From Firmicutes bacterium UBA1768 (GTDB lineage Bacteria; Bacillota; Clostridia; Peptostreptococcales; Anaerovoracaceae): a stretch of 38,407 nucleotides of DNA. The stretch's first letter is position 1; every line of letters begins with the position of its first letter. Location of the stretch: positions 164-38,570 of the forward strand of contig DCGW01000038.1 of assembly GCA_002315335.1 (NCBI GenBank). The letters are read 5' to 3'. The notes beneath the pieces were generated by a model. That model saw nothing but the letters and a program-made list of their open reading frames with translations, did no database searches and was not told where the DNA came from. The translations under genes were made by a program, and so were the position numbers. Shown in pieces: positions 1 through 8,258 of this stretch.

Positions 1-1220
1 TTCTGATTTTTGTAAGCATAGGAACTGTTTCCAATGGTTTTTCTGTTTATCTTCCATATATATTGAAAGAAAACGGATTTACAAATTCACAGACATCATC
101 ATTTGTGACACTAAGATGCTTGTTCTCTTTTTTCTCAATGCTGCTTATCGGTTTTTATTATAAAAAAATCAGCATAAAAACCGGTGCGGTTGTCGCTACG
201 GTCTGTGCTTCTATAGTATTTCTGATTTACGCCTTTTCAACAAGCTATCTGATGTATAGTGTTGGTGCTGCACTGTCCGGCTTCTGTTACGGCAGCGCAT
301 CTATGATACCTGTTTCTATATTGATGAACAGGTGGTTTGATACTCATAAAGCACTGGCTCTTGGCGTTGCTTCTGCCGGAAGTGGCTTGGCTACAATTGT
401 TCTTCCGCCGATAATTACATATACAATAGAAACATATTCTCTTAAAACGGCGTTTATGGCTGAAGCTGTATTAATTTTGCTTGTTACGGCAATAATAATA
501 GTGTTGATGAAAAACAACCCGGAGGATAAGGGTCTGACTCCGCTCGGTCACGAAAAAGTCTATGGAGAAAGCTCATCGATAAAAGAAATGAAGAAAAACA
601 ACCTTTCCTGGTCTTCACTTCGGCCTGCTTATAAGCCATCAATCAAGGTATGGCTGCTGATTGGCTGTGTCTGTCTCTTTATGGGAGCTGTTTCAAACCC
701 GGGCTTTTCTCACATACCGGTTCTATATACAACAGAAGGCTTCTCGTCAATGGTTGTAGCTGCAATAGTCAGCATCGCCGGCATTATGCTATTTGCTGCC
801 AAGCTTATTTTCGGAGGAATAACAGATAAAATTGGTGGCTTGTATTCAGGACTTATGTTCCTTGGCATTCTGCTTATAGCACATATACTTTGCTGCTTTG
901 CCTTCACCGGCTCAATACCGCTTGCCTACTTCACCGCCTTCCTTCTCGGAACCGGCTATCCTGTTTCAACTATAGGGATTTCCGTCTGGGCCGGAGATAT
1001 AGGTTCAAGAGATAATTATCCAACCATAGTAAGAAGATTACAGGTAATATATGCCGGTGGCGCCCTGCTTTTTGCGAATGTGCCGGGAATTTTAGCTGAT
1101 TATTTTGGAAATTATATCCCTTCTTATATGCTCTTTTCTGCACTAATGGGATTTTCCATACTTCTTTTGCCGCTAGCTTATTTTACTTCCGGCAAAGAAA
1201 GAAGAAAGAGTTTGGAGTAG
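1..1220 (+). CDS. MFS transporter, 5'-truncated by window edge
   Basis: The reading frame is open to the left edge (first full codon at base 3) and ends at TAG 1218-1220, so the true start lies outside the window; the TTG at 63 is internal. About 12 hydrophobic segments are visible, the first being cut. A loop reading GGITDKIGG between segments 8 and 9 matches the MFS motif A region. The layout resembles the oxalate/formate-antiporter-like branch of the major facilitator superfamily, which moves small organic anions across the cytoplasmic membrane. The substrate cannot be told from sequence. The protein ends in a short basic tail (KERRKSLE). The next gene has its own promoter overlapping this gene's stop. 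Family call is firm, substrate unknown. Confidence 0.85.
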   Translation, partial: LIFVSIGTVSNGFSVYLPYILKENGFTNSQTSSFVTLRCLFSFFSMLLIGFYYKKISIKTGAVVATVCASIVFLIYAFSTSYLMYSVGAALSGFCYGSASMIPVSILMNRWFDTHKALALGVASAGSGLATIVLPPIITYTIETYSLKTAFMAEAVLILLVTAIIIVLMKNNPEDKGLTPLGHEKVYGESSSIKEMKKNNLSWSSLRPAYKPSIKVWLLIGCVCLFMGAVSNPGFSHIPVLYTTEGFSSMVVAAIVSIAGIMLFAAKLIFGGITDKIGGLYSGLMFLGILLIAHILCCFAFTGSIPLAYFTAFLLGTGYPVSTIGISVWAGDIGSRDNYPTIVRRLQVIYAGGALLFANVPGILADYFGNYIPSYMLFSALMGFSILLLPLAYFTSGKERRKSLE

Positions 1221-1240
1221 ACATACTATTATGATATAAT
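1212..1240 (+). promoter_or_regulatory. Promoter for the RDD gene
   Basis: TTGGAG (1212-1217) and a perfect TATAAT (1235-1240) are separated by 17 bp, a sigma-A-type arrangement. The -35 overlaps the stop codon of the MFS gene. A strong ribosome binding site AGGAGG (1262-1267) follows, 5 nt before the ATG at 1273. Confidence 0.55.
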
Positions 1241-1272
1241 GATAGAGTATGAACTCATGACAGGAGGACCAT

Positions 1273-2040
1273 ATGGATAATAATGATATAAATAAGAACA
1301 ACAATCTGTTTATGAGAGATGGTGAACTTCCTGAAGATATGTTGGCCGCAGAAAAGCTTGCTGAAGCTGAGCGGCTGGAAAAAGAAGCTCAGGAGCTCGC
1401 AAAGCGTTACGAGGAGGAAGGAGTTTCCCCTGAAAACGCAGAAATTATTGAAGGGCTTCTGGCAAGGCTTGATAAATTAGAAGAAGAGGAAGCAGAAAGA
1501 AGGGCTCAGGAAGAAGCAGAAAAAAAGCCAGATGACCACGACCTGGTACTTGAAATATACAAAAAAACACCAAGACCCGATATTATGGGAAGACTTTGGC
1601 CGCTTATGATAGATACTGCTATTGTCTATGTTTTTATTGCAATAGTATACTTTGGCCTCATTCCGGGAACAAAATTCTCCATCGGAGGAGTATTCTTCCT
1701 ATATCTCTTCTGTGTGTATACCAATATCGCTGAAGCAGTGCTGTGGATTCCACTGTACTTTACTAACGGGTATACCCTTGGAAAAAAGCTTTTCGGTCAG
1801 CGTGTTGTCAGTCTTGACGGCCACGAAAAGCTTACATTTAAGGAGGTTTTCGTCAGAACCTTCCTGATAAAGTTTTTCTGCACGGTTGCTTCCTATGGCA
1901 TGCTTAACTTAGCCTCTATTGTTATAGGATATCTCAAACCGTACAGCAGGGTTCTTCATGATGTGGCCGGACGAACGGTTACAATTCAGGAAAAAACGAG
2001 GTTAAGCCAGGCCTATGACGAGCCGGTTTCTTTTAACTGA
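1273..2040 (+). CDS. RDD family membrane protein with acidic coiled-coil N-terminus
   Basis: 255 aa. Residues about 20-100 are a highly charged Glu/Lys/Ala-rich stretch predicted to form a coiled coil. From about residue 105 comes the RDD domain: RPDIMGRLWPLMIDTA (the Arg/Asp pair that names the family), a hydrophobic hairpin, the loop GYTLGKKLFGQRVVSLDG and a last helix ending near RVLHDVAGRTVTI. RDD proteins are poorly understood small membrane proteins, some proposed to act in ion exchange. The coiled coil is an addition to the usual short N-terminus and suggests a cytoplasmic binding partner. Start chosen by AGGAGG 5 nt upstream of ATG. No specific function is claimed. Confidence 0.85.
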   Translation: MDNNDINKNNNLFMRDGELPEDMLAAEKLAEAERLEKEAQELAKRYEEEGVSPENAEIIEGLLARLDKLEEEEAERRAQEEAEKKPDDHDLVLEIYKKTPRPDIMGRLWPLMIDTAIVYVFIAIVYFGLIPGTKFSIGGVFFLYLFCVYTNIAEAVLWIPLYFTNGYTLGKKLFGQRVVSLDGHEKLTFKEVFVRTFLIKFFCTVASYGMLNLASIVIGYLKPYSRVLHDVAGRTVTIQEKTRLSQAYDEPVSFN

Positions 2041-2089
2041 AATGTAATTTTTATGTAAAAACCCTTCCATATTATTATATATTTTCTGG

Positions 2090-2098
2090 TGATATAAT
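2090..2098 (+). promoter_or_regulatory. Extended -10 promoter for the LCP-SLH pair
   Basis: TGATATAAT is a full extended -10 element (TG, one base, TATAAT) 38 bp before the LCP start, in an AT-rich gap; no good -35 is seen at 17 bp, which extended -10 promoters can tolerate. A ribosome binding site (AGGAGG) lies between it and the ATG at 2136. Confidence 0.45.
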
Positions 2099-2135
2099 TA
2101 CCATTGACAGGGGTTTCAGGAGGATTATTCAGATT

Positions 2136-3095
2136 ATGAAAGTAAAATCTTTTATTAAAACATGTCTGATTACCATGATTATTTTCACATGCATCTTTAC
2201 TCCCACATTTGCATGGTTTGATAATTTCATGAATAGTTCACTTTTTGAATCAGACGGAACGGACCTCGGTGATTTGCCGGTTTTGGTTGAAAAAGACAGT
2301 GAATTTTTTGATGTCTTTAATAATTCCAACCGAATTAACGTTCTTTTAACAGGTACAAACAGCAATTTAGCTGATACAATAATGCTTATTTCATATGAAA
2401 TCGATACTGAAGAAATTGATTTGATTTCTATCCCAAGGGATACCTATTATCCGAGAGATGGCCACCCTTCAGCTGATAAGAAAAAAATTAATGCTTCCTT
2501 TAAGGATGGCGGTATTCTTGAACTTGCAACCTGCGTGAGCACTCTGCTTAAGGGTATGCCTATAAATTATTACATGCGTATAGACTATGATGGTATCAGA
2601 AATATTGTTAATTCCATGGGCGGTGTTCCTATTAACATCACAGTCCCAGGGGGAATGCATTACGAAGATCCATGGGATGACCCACCACTTGTAATAGACA
2701 TTGATGAGGGCTATCAGGTTCTTGACGGAGATCATGCAATTCAATATTTAAGATATCGAAAGGGCTATGCTAACGGTGATATTGGCCGTATCGCTGCTCA
2801 GCAGGAATTTATGAGAGCTGCATTAAAGCAGGCTCTTGGCCTCAATCTGGTTAAGGTAATAAACACAGTATTAGAAAATGTGGAATCAGACCTTAAGGTG
2901 AAAACCTGCGTTAAGCTTGCGAAGGGCGCAAAGAGCCTTTCTTCCGATAAGCTGCAGACTTACATGGTTCCAGGAGTTGCCAACTATGGTGAAGGCGGAC
3001 TCTCATTCTGGTATGCAGACGAGGATCAAATTAGGGATATGTTGTATCAGATATATTCAGATGAATTTTCAGCTACACAGGAGACTGCATCATGA
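2136..3095 (+). CDS. LytR-CpsA-Psr (LCP) family cell-wall glycopolymer ligase
   Basis: 319 aa. An N-terminal hydrophobic segment (residues about 8-27) anchors or exports the protein. The LCP domain follows: INVLLTGTNSNLADTIMLISY, the hallmark IPRDTYYP with its conserved Arg-Asp, KKINASFKDGG, a central MRIDYDGIRNIVNSMGGVPINI and the C-terminal signature DGDHAIQYLRYRKGYANGDIGRIAAQQEFM. LCP enzymes transfer undecaprenyl-pyrophosphate-linked polymers (teichoic acid, capsule, secondary wall polymer) to peptidoglycan on the outer membrane face. The gene overlaps the next, an SLH-domain protein, by 4 bp (ATGA), which suggests the attached polymer is the SLH ligand; that link is inference. Confidence 0.9.
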   Translation: MKVKSFIKTCLITMIIFTCIFTPTFAWFDNFMNSSLFESDGTDLGDLPVLVEKDSEFFDVFNNSNRINVLLTGTNSNLADTIMLISYEIDTEEIDLISIPRDTYYPRDGHPSADKKKINASFKDGGILELATCVSTLLKGMPINYYMRIDYDGIRNIVNSMGGVPINITVPGGMHYEDPWDDPPLVIDIDEGYQVLDGDHAIQYLRYRKGYANGDIGRIAAQQEFMRAALKQALGLNLVKVINTVLENVESDLKVKTCVKLAKGAKSLSSDKLQTYMVPGVANYGEGGLSFWYADEDQIRDMLYQIYSDEFSATQETAS

Positions 3096-4144
3096 AAAAG
3101 ACAGTAAAAATTCTAATAATGGTATTGGTACTTGCTCTTACAATATCAATTCCCAATATGACTGCATTTGCAGATAACGAAAACGGAGATAACCAACAGG
3201 TATCAGCAGCGTGGTTTTGCGAACTGGTTGGCGGTGCTGAATACCCTTCATCTGTCGATTCGGCTGTATATGCGCTTGTATCCGCACTTAATGTAGACGG
3301 CGAAAGCACCGAAACCTATATTTCAGAAAATGCGCCTTATGTTTCCCTTACTCTCGATGGAAAGCCTTATGGAAAAGCCTACTTTGAATATAATGAAGAA
3401 AAGGGATTTGGCGCTGCAGCTACTACACTTTATGGCTATGGTGAGTTTAAAGGAGTTGTATGTGCAAACGAGGATGATAGTACAATAGTTGCACAGAACG
3501 CAGATGCAACCTATGATTCAGTTTTCACTCTTAATAGCTATGAGAATGGTATGAGAGTCAAATCTACAGTACTCCTTGATGAAGCGTCCGCTGCAGGTTT
3601 ATGGCAGCAGATTACTGGCATGCCAGACTTCAAAGATGTGCTCCCTACAGACTGGTTTTATAACAGTGTAGTAATAGCTTACCAGAATGGGCTTTTAACA
3701 GGAAAGTCTAAAGACTACTTTGAACCGAAATCAAATATGACATACATTGAGGCGATTACTTTGGCAGCAAGGTTGAATGCTCTGCTTACCAATAATACTA
3801 TTGATACAGTATTAGAGGAAAATGAACCTTGGTATCAGCCTTTCCTCGACTATTCATATGAGAATGGCATCCCTTGTCAGTACGAGGACTTCGATGCAGA
3901 CATCAACAGGAAGGACTTCGTTAAGTTAGTATACAATGCATGTACGGAAGAAAAGCTGACTCCGGTAAGAGAGGTTCCTGATAATTCTATTCCTGATGTT
4001 GCAATGGGAAGTGACGGAGCTGCTGAAATATACGCTTTATACAAAGCAGGTATTCTTTCCGGAAACGATGCTCAGGGCAGCTTCTATCCGTACTCAACTA
4101 TTAAGCGCTGCGAGGTTGCTGCAATAATAAGTAGATTATTATAA
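3092..4144 (+). CDS. Secreted SLH-domain (S-layer homology) protein
   Basis: 350 aa. A signal peptide is clear: KKTVK, a hydrophobic core to about residue 22, then an AFA-type cleavage site near residue 27. The middle region (about 30-180) is a soluble domain I do not recognise. Three SLH-type repeats follow: LPTDWFYNSVVIAYQNGLLTG with YIEAITLAARL (about 188-235), PWYQPFLDYSYENGI (about 250-290) and a last repeat ending YSTIKRCEVAAIISRLL. SLH triplets bind a pyruvylated secondary wall polymer. The start overlaps the LCP stop codon (ATGA), and a Shine-Dalgarno (AGGAG) sits inside the end of the LCP gene, so the two are translationally coupled. The SLH trimer is at the C-terminus, as in many S-layer-associated proteins. 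Confidence 0.85.
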   Translation: MKKTVKILIMVLVLALTISIPNMTAFADNENGDNQQVSAAWFCELVGGAEYPSSVDSAVYALVSALNVDGESTETYISENAPYVSLTLDGKPYGKAYFEYNEEKGFGAAATTLYGYGEFKGVVCANEDDSTIVAQNADATYDSVFTLNSYENGMRVKSTVLLDEASAAGLWQQITGMPDFKDVLPTDWFYNSVVIAYQNGLLTGKSKDYFEPKSNMTYIEAITLAARLNALLTNNTIDTVLEENEPWYQPFLDYSYENGIPCQYEDFDADINRKDFVKLVYNACTEEKLTPVREVPDNSIPDVAMGSDGAAEIYALYKAGILSGNDAQGSFYPYSTIKRCEVAAIISRLL

Positions 4145-4254
4145 AAAACTCTTAGTGCAAGTATCTTATCCCTTAGAAAAAGCACTGAAAATTTATTGCA
4201 CATTGATAAATTTGTAATAAATCGTTTACAACAAATTATTATTATTGAATAGAT

Positions 4255-4283
4255 TTGACCATAATATTAAATAATGATAATAA
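4255..4283 (+). promoter_or_regulatory. Possible promoter upstream of acyl-CoA ligase gene
   Basis: TTGACC (4255-4260), 17 bp, then TAATAA (4278-4283) in a very AT-rich gap; GATAAT at 4276-4281 is an alternative -10 with short spacing. Apart from this and the hairpin at 4341-4361, I see nothing in the gap 4145-4396. Confidence 0.35.
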
Positions 4284-4340
4284 TATAGATTATTTATCAA
4301 TTTTGCTTGCTTTTATACATAATTACATGTTATCATTAAG

Positions 4341-4361
4341 AGCCATGTCGGTGATATGGCT
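4341..4361 (+). terminator. Hairpin with T-rich tail in the leader of the acyl-CoA ligase gene
   Basis: AGCCATGTC and GATATGGCT form a 9-bp stem (one G-U pair) with a GGT loop, followed by a T-rich stretch TTCTTATTATTTG. It could terminate the SLH transcript or act as an attenuator in the leader of the next gene; the sequence does not decide between them. Confidence 0.4.
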
Positions 4362-4396
4362 TCTTATTATTTGTCATGGATATTGGAGGTAAAGAT

Positions 4397-6151
4397 TTGA
4401 ATTCATCTACTAAAAACGAGCTAAATAAAGAAATGACCGGTTTTCCGTCTATTGATAAACCTTGGCTCAAATACTACTCAGATAAATCCAAAAATAATCC
4501 CCTTCCAGAAGGTACAATTTATGAATATTTATATAAGAAGAGCAGAAAATATTTAAACTTGCCTGCTCTCAGATATTTTAATAATTCAATTACTTATAAG
4601 GATTTTTTTGATATTATCGATAAAGCAGCTTCAGCATTTGTCGAGTTAGGGGTAAAAGAGGGTGATGTAGTTACAATCTGTTCTACTGACCTGCCAGAAA
4701 GCATCGAGGCTTTCTATGCTTTAAACAAAATTGGCGCAATTGCCTGTATGACAAGCCCATTAGACAGCTTAGGCGACTTTGAAGAGGAAATAAAGGGTGT
4801 AGAATCTGATTTTCTCGTTATTATGAGCAATTGCTTTAATAAATTTAAGAAGGCCTTTGTAAAATGCGGTATACGTAAGGTGGTTGTAATATCACCAGCT
4901 GATTCGCTCACGGGTGTAATGAAGATTGGATATAAGCTTTCTCGAAAAGATCCAAGAATTAACTTTTCGAGAGATTGCATGAACTGGAAAACATTTTTAA
5001 GCTACGGCAAAACTCCGGTTGATTTCAAAGGAGATTCGCAAACAAAGTCTGTTATTATTTTCACAGGCGGTACAACAGGCAGTCCTAAGGGAGTAATTAC
5101 GGTAAATCAGTGCTTCAATGTGATGGTTGAGCAGCTTATGGATGCGGCTGTAGCAAATGATACCTATCAATCGGGTCCTGGGGATTCTTTATGGCCAATA
5201 GTTCCTATGTTCCATAATTATGGTCTTGCTACCGGCATACACACACCGCTTTGCTATGGCATAACCGTTTTAGTAAATCCTCAGCCGGATACCTCAAAGG
5301 TTTATGAGTTTGTATCAAAGAATAAGCCAAACCTTATTTTTGGTGTATTGCCATTCTATGATGCCATGATGAACGATCCGAGATTTAACAATCTTAAGCT
5401 TGATTTCTTTAAGTATATTGTTTCTGGCGGAGATGTGGTTCCCGAAGAAATTGAAAATCAGTTTAACCTGTTCCTTAAGAAGAGAGGGGCAAATGTTAAG
5501 CTTGTTAAAGGCTATGGCTTGACAGAAATGACAGCGGTTTCTACGCTTACTATGCCTTCATGCAATCTTCCGGATAGTGTTGGTATCCCAATGGTTACAA
5601 ATAATATAAAAATCATTGACCCAGAAACTAAAGAAGAAAAGAAATATAACGAAATTGGAGAAATCTGTTTCTCTTCACCAACTATGATGGATTCTTATTA
5701 TAACAATCCAGAAGCAACAGCCGAAGTAATCTGGTATGATGAAGATGGTACAAAGTGGCTCCACACAGGAGATATGGGACTTGTTACCGAAGATGGTCTT
5801 GTATATCACAAAGGTCGTCTTAAGAGAATTATTCTCACACTCGGAAAGGAAGGTTTCCCTAACAAAATCTTCCCAGTACATGTTGAAAATACTCTCTTGA
5901 AGCATCCTGCAGTTATGGGCAGTGCAGTAGTTGCTATGTCTCATCCGGTGATGAAACAGGCAGCAAAGGCATATGTCATACTCTGTGATGGATTTAAAGC
6001 TTCTCCTAAGCTGGTAAATGAGCTCAAAAAGCATTGCTCACAGGTACTTCCTACATATTCCGTTCCGGAAGCTATCGAATTTGTAGAAGATTTTCCAAGA
6101 ACTCCAGTAGGAAAAATCGATTATAAGGTTTTAGAAACGTACCAAAAGTAA
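4397..6151 (+). CDS. AMP-dependent acyl-CoA synthetase/ligase
   Basis: 584 aa from the TTG at 4397, which I prefer over the in-frame ATG at 4376 because GGAGG (4385-4389) lies 7 nt before the TTG and inside the longer version. The protein is a class I adenylate-forming enzyme: phosphate-binding IIFTGGTTGSPKGVI, the GYGLTEM motif (A5), the WLHTGDMGLVTEDG motif (A7), KGRLKRII hinge region (A8) and the catalytic lysine near the C-terminus in TPVGKIDYKVLE (A10). Such enzymes activate a carboxylic acid as acyl-AMP and pass it to CoA in the cytoplasm. The acid, probably a fatty or aryl acid, cannot be told. It is a single-gene unit ended by a strong terminator and runs toward the mnmE operon. Confidence 0.85.
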   Translation: MNSSTKNELNKEMTGFPSIDKPWLKYYSDKSKNNPLPEGTIYEYLYKKSRKYLNLPALRYFNNSITYKDFFDIIDKAASAFVELGVKEGDVVTICSTDLPESIEAFYALNKIGAIACMTSPLDSLGDFEEEIKGVESDFLVIMSNCFNKFKKAFVKCGIRKVVVISPADSLTGVMKIGYKLSRKDPRINFSRDCMNWKTFLSYGKTPVDFKGDSQTKSVIIFTGGTTGSPKGVITVNQCFNVMVEQLMDAAVANDTYQSGPGDSLWPIVPMFHNYGLATGIHTPLCYGITVLVNPQPDTSKVYEFVSKNKPNLIFGVLPFYDAMMNDPRFNNLKLDFFKYIVSGGDVVPEEIENQFNLFLKKRGANVKLVKGYGLTEMTAVSTLTMPSCNLPDSVGIPMVTNNIKIIDPETKEEKKYNEIGEICFSSPTMMDSYYNNPEATAEVIWYDEDGTKWLHTGDMGLVTEDGLVYHKGRLKRIILTLGKEGFPNKIFPVHVENTLLKHPAVMGSAVVAMSHPVMKQAAKAYVILCDGFKASPKLVNELKKHCSQVLPTYSVPEAIEFVEDFPRTPVGKIDYKVLETYQK

Positions 6152-6172
6152 TTAGTACAGCTTTCAGACTTC

Positions 6173-6201
6173 AAAAGCCTCCCTATGAAAGGGAGGCTTT
6201 T
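6173..6201. terminator. Bidirectional terminator between acyl-CoA ligase and mnmE
   Basis: A perfect 11-bp stem AAAAGCCTCCC / GGGAGGCTTTT with a 7-nt loop. It has an A run on one side and a T run on the other, so it can stop transcription from both the plus-strand ligase gene and the minus-strand mnmE operon. Confidence 0.9.
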
Positions 6202-6238
6202 TGGTTGTGTGTATTATATATTAATCAAAAAACAGTCT

Positions 6239-7624
6239 TTATTTTCCCAGACAAAATCTGGAAAAGACTTCATTAATTATATCTTCCCTTACCGCTTCAC
6301 CGGTAATTTCACCTAAGGTCATATAAACCCCATTCACGTCTATTTCGATAAGTTCAAAAGGCTGTTGAAGCTCCAGCTGATCTATAGCATCTTCTGCCAA
6401 TGATAAAGCCTTATTGATCAAATCAAGATGCCTTACATCGGTAATAAGAACGTTCTCGCTTGCGCTTACATTGCCTTCATATACAAGGTTTTTAATTCTT
6501 TCTTCAAGAATTTCTGTTCCCTGACCGCTGATCATAGAGGTTTCTATTATCTTTTCGCTGCCATACTTATCAACCAATTCGGCTCTATCAAAAGCCGCGC
6601 TCTCTGAACAGTCTGACTTATTGAGAAGGACTATTACTTCAGTTTCTGTTTCGGAGAGTACGTCCATTATTTCGTGGTCTTCTTCTCTTAAAGGCGATGT
6701 CGTATCTACTAAGAAAAGCGCCAGATCTGCCCTTTTAAGGCTTTCTCTGCTCTTTTCGACACCAATCCTTTCCACAACATCCTCTGTCGCTCTGATGCCC
6801 GCTGTGTCCGTAATGTTAATAAGTATGCCGCCGATATTAAGCTGTTCTTCTATAGTATCTCTTGTTGTTCCAGGTATTTCGGTTACTATTGACCGGGTTT
6901 CTCTGAGAAGCCTGTTCATAAGTGAGGATTTTCCCACGTTAGGACGACCCACAATAACCGTGCTTAGGCCTTCTCTCAAAATTCTACCGGTGTGACCTGT
7001 TTCAGATAGCTTTCTTATATCCGCTGTAACACTCTTCATCATAGACAAAGTTTTTTCATAAGTAATTAGCTCTATATCTTCATCAGGGTAATCAATGTTA
7101 ACTGCAATATCTACAAGAATATCTACAAGCTTAGCCCTTATGTTTGAAATCTCACCTGAAAGTCTTCCGCTCAGCTGACCCAAGGCTGCCTTATAGCTTT
7201 GGTCCGTTTTTGCGCGTATTAAGTCAATTACAGCTTCTGCCTGTGAGAGATCTATACGTCCGCCAAGAAAGGCCCTTTTTGTAAACTCACCAGGTTCCGC
7301 AAGTCTTGCCCCTTGCTTTAGGACAGTCTCCAATGTCTTTCTCAGAGAAACCGAGGAGCCATGGCAGTTGATTTCCACCACATCTTCAGTAGTATAAGTA
7401 TGAGGCCCTTTCATAAAAACAGCAAGAACTTCATCTATGATTTCCCCTGTTTCAGGATCTGTTACACTGCCGTAGGAAAGTTTTCTACTCACTATTTTTC
7501 CGGATTTCGGTACAAAAACAGAACGGAGAATCGTCTCTGCCAATTCTCCGCTGATTCGTACTATTCCAATACCGCCCTCACCCGGGGCAGTTGCTATTGC
7601 TGCAATAGTATCTTCTGTAAACAT
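6239..7624 (-). CDS. mnmE: tRNA modification GTPase MnmE (TrmE)
   Basis: 461 aa, normal length. An N-terminal folate-binding domain begins with TIAAIATAPGEGGIGIVRISG. A helical domain carries the embedded Ras-like GTPase: GRPNVGKSS (P-loop), EIPGTTRDTIEE (G2), DTAGIR (G3) and LNKSD (G4). The C-terminus is FCLGK, matching the family's FCIGK box with its essential cysteine. With MnmG, MnmE makes 5-carboxymethylaminomethyl uridine at the wobble position of certain tRNAs. The start is one base past the jag stop codon, so it is the last gene of the rpmH operon. MnmG, normally the next gene, is absent here; a terminator follows instead. Confidence 0.97.
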   Translation of the reverse strand: MFTEDTIAAIATAPGEGGIGIVRISGELAETILRSVFVPKSGKIVSRKLSYGSVTDPETGEIIDEVLAVFMKGPHTYTTEDVVEINCHGSSVSLRKTLETVLKQGARLAEPGEFTKRAFLGGRIDLSQAEAVIDLIRAKTDQSYKAALGQLSGRLSGEISNIRAKLVDILVDIAVNIDYPDEDIELITYEKTLSMMKSVTADIRKLSETGHTGRILREGLSTVIVGRPNVGKSSLMNRLLRETRSIVTEIPGTTRDTIEEQLNIGGILINITDTAGIRATEDVVERIGVEKSRESLKRADLALFLVDTTSPLREEDHEIMDVLSETETEVIVLLNKSDCSESAAFDRAELVDKYGSEKIIETSMISGQGTEILEERIKNLVYEGNVSASENVLITDVRHLDLINKALSLAEDAIDQLELQQPFELIEIDVNGVYMTLGEITGEAVREDIINEVFSRFCLGK

Positions 7625-7625
7625 C

Positions 7626-8246
7626 TTAGCCTCTTCTTACATCAATTACGACTCTTCTGAAAGGTTCGTCCCCTTCACTTCTCGTGTTGACTCTTACATC
7701 ATCCTGAAGTGTAGTATGGATAATCTTTCTTTCATAAGGGTTCATCGGCTCAAGTCTTACAGATCTTCTTGTTTTAGAAACCTTACCTGCAAGCCTGATT
7801 GCCAGCTGTTCAAGAGTTGTTTCTCTCTTTTCTCTGTAGTTTTCTGCATTTACAACTACTTTTACGTACTTATCTGTGTTTTTATTTACAACAAGATTTA
7901 CAAGATACTGGAGAGAATCAAGAGTTTGACCTCTTTTACCTATTACTGTGCCGGAATCTTTGCCGTCAATGTCAATGTAAATAATGTTGTCGTCCTGCTT
8001 TGAAACAACATTGAGGTTTAATCCCATCTTTTCTATTACTTCTTTAGTAAAATCAAGGGCTGTCTTCTCTGCAGTTTTCTTTGCTGTAACCTTTACTCTT
8101 GCTGACTTTGCGCCAATTCCTAAAAAGCCCTTAGTAGGTTCTTCAAGAACTTCAATTTCTACATCTTCAACAGATAAATTTAGATCAGCTGCTGCGAGCG
8201 CCGCCGCTTCTTCAACTGTTCTACCGAATTTTTCTGCAAATTCCAC
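7626..8246 (-). CDS. jag: Jag/KhpB RNA-binding protein
   Basis: 206 aa. Three domains in order: Jag-N (about 1-55, with the motif EEPTKGFLGIGAKSARVKV), a KH domain (about 70-145, DSGTVIGKRGQTLDSLQYLVN, containing the GxxG-type loop GKRG) and an R3H domain (about 150-206, MNPYERKIIHTTLQDD then TRSEGDEPFRRVVI). KhpB binds RNA, forms a complex with KhpA and affects cell elongation and division in Gram-positives. The start is GTG (complement of 8244-8246), fixed by AGGAGGAG whose first bases overlap the yidC stop codon, so translation is coupled to yidC. Confidence 0.95.
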   Translation of the reverse strand: MEFAEKFGRTVEEAAALAAADLNLSVEDVEIEVLEEPTKGFLGIGAKSARVKVTAKKTAEKTALDFTKEVIEKMGLNLNVVSKQDDNIIYIDIDGKDSGTVIGKRGQTLDSLQYLVNLVVNKNTDKYVKVVVNAENYREKRETTLEQLAIRLAGKVSKTRRSVRLEPMNPYERKIIHTTLQDDVRVNTRSEGDEPFRRVVIDVRRG

Positions 8247-8258
8247 AGTTTTCTCCTC

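Noticed and set aside
4153..4185. AGTGC / GCACT inverted repeat after the SLH gene
   Set aside because: Five pairs with a loop over 20 nt and no T tail; not convincing as a terminator.
4376..4396. ATG 4376 as start of the acyl-CoA ligase
   Set aside because: No ribosome site upstream, while GGAGG lies inside this extension at the right distance from TTG 4397.
5675..6034. 119-codon minus-strand frame within the acyl-CoA ligase gene
   Set aside because: Antisense shadow of a well-conserved coding frame; its product looks random.
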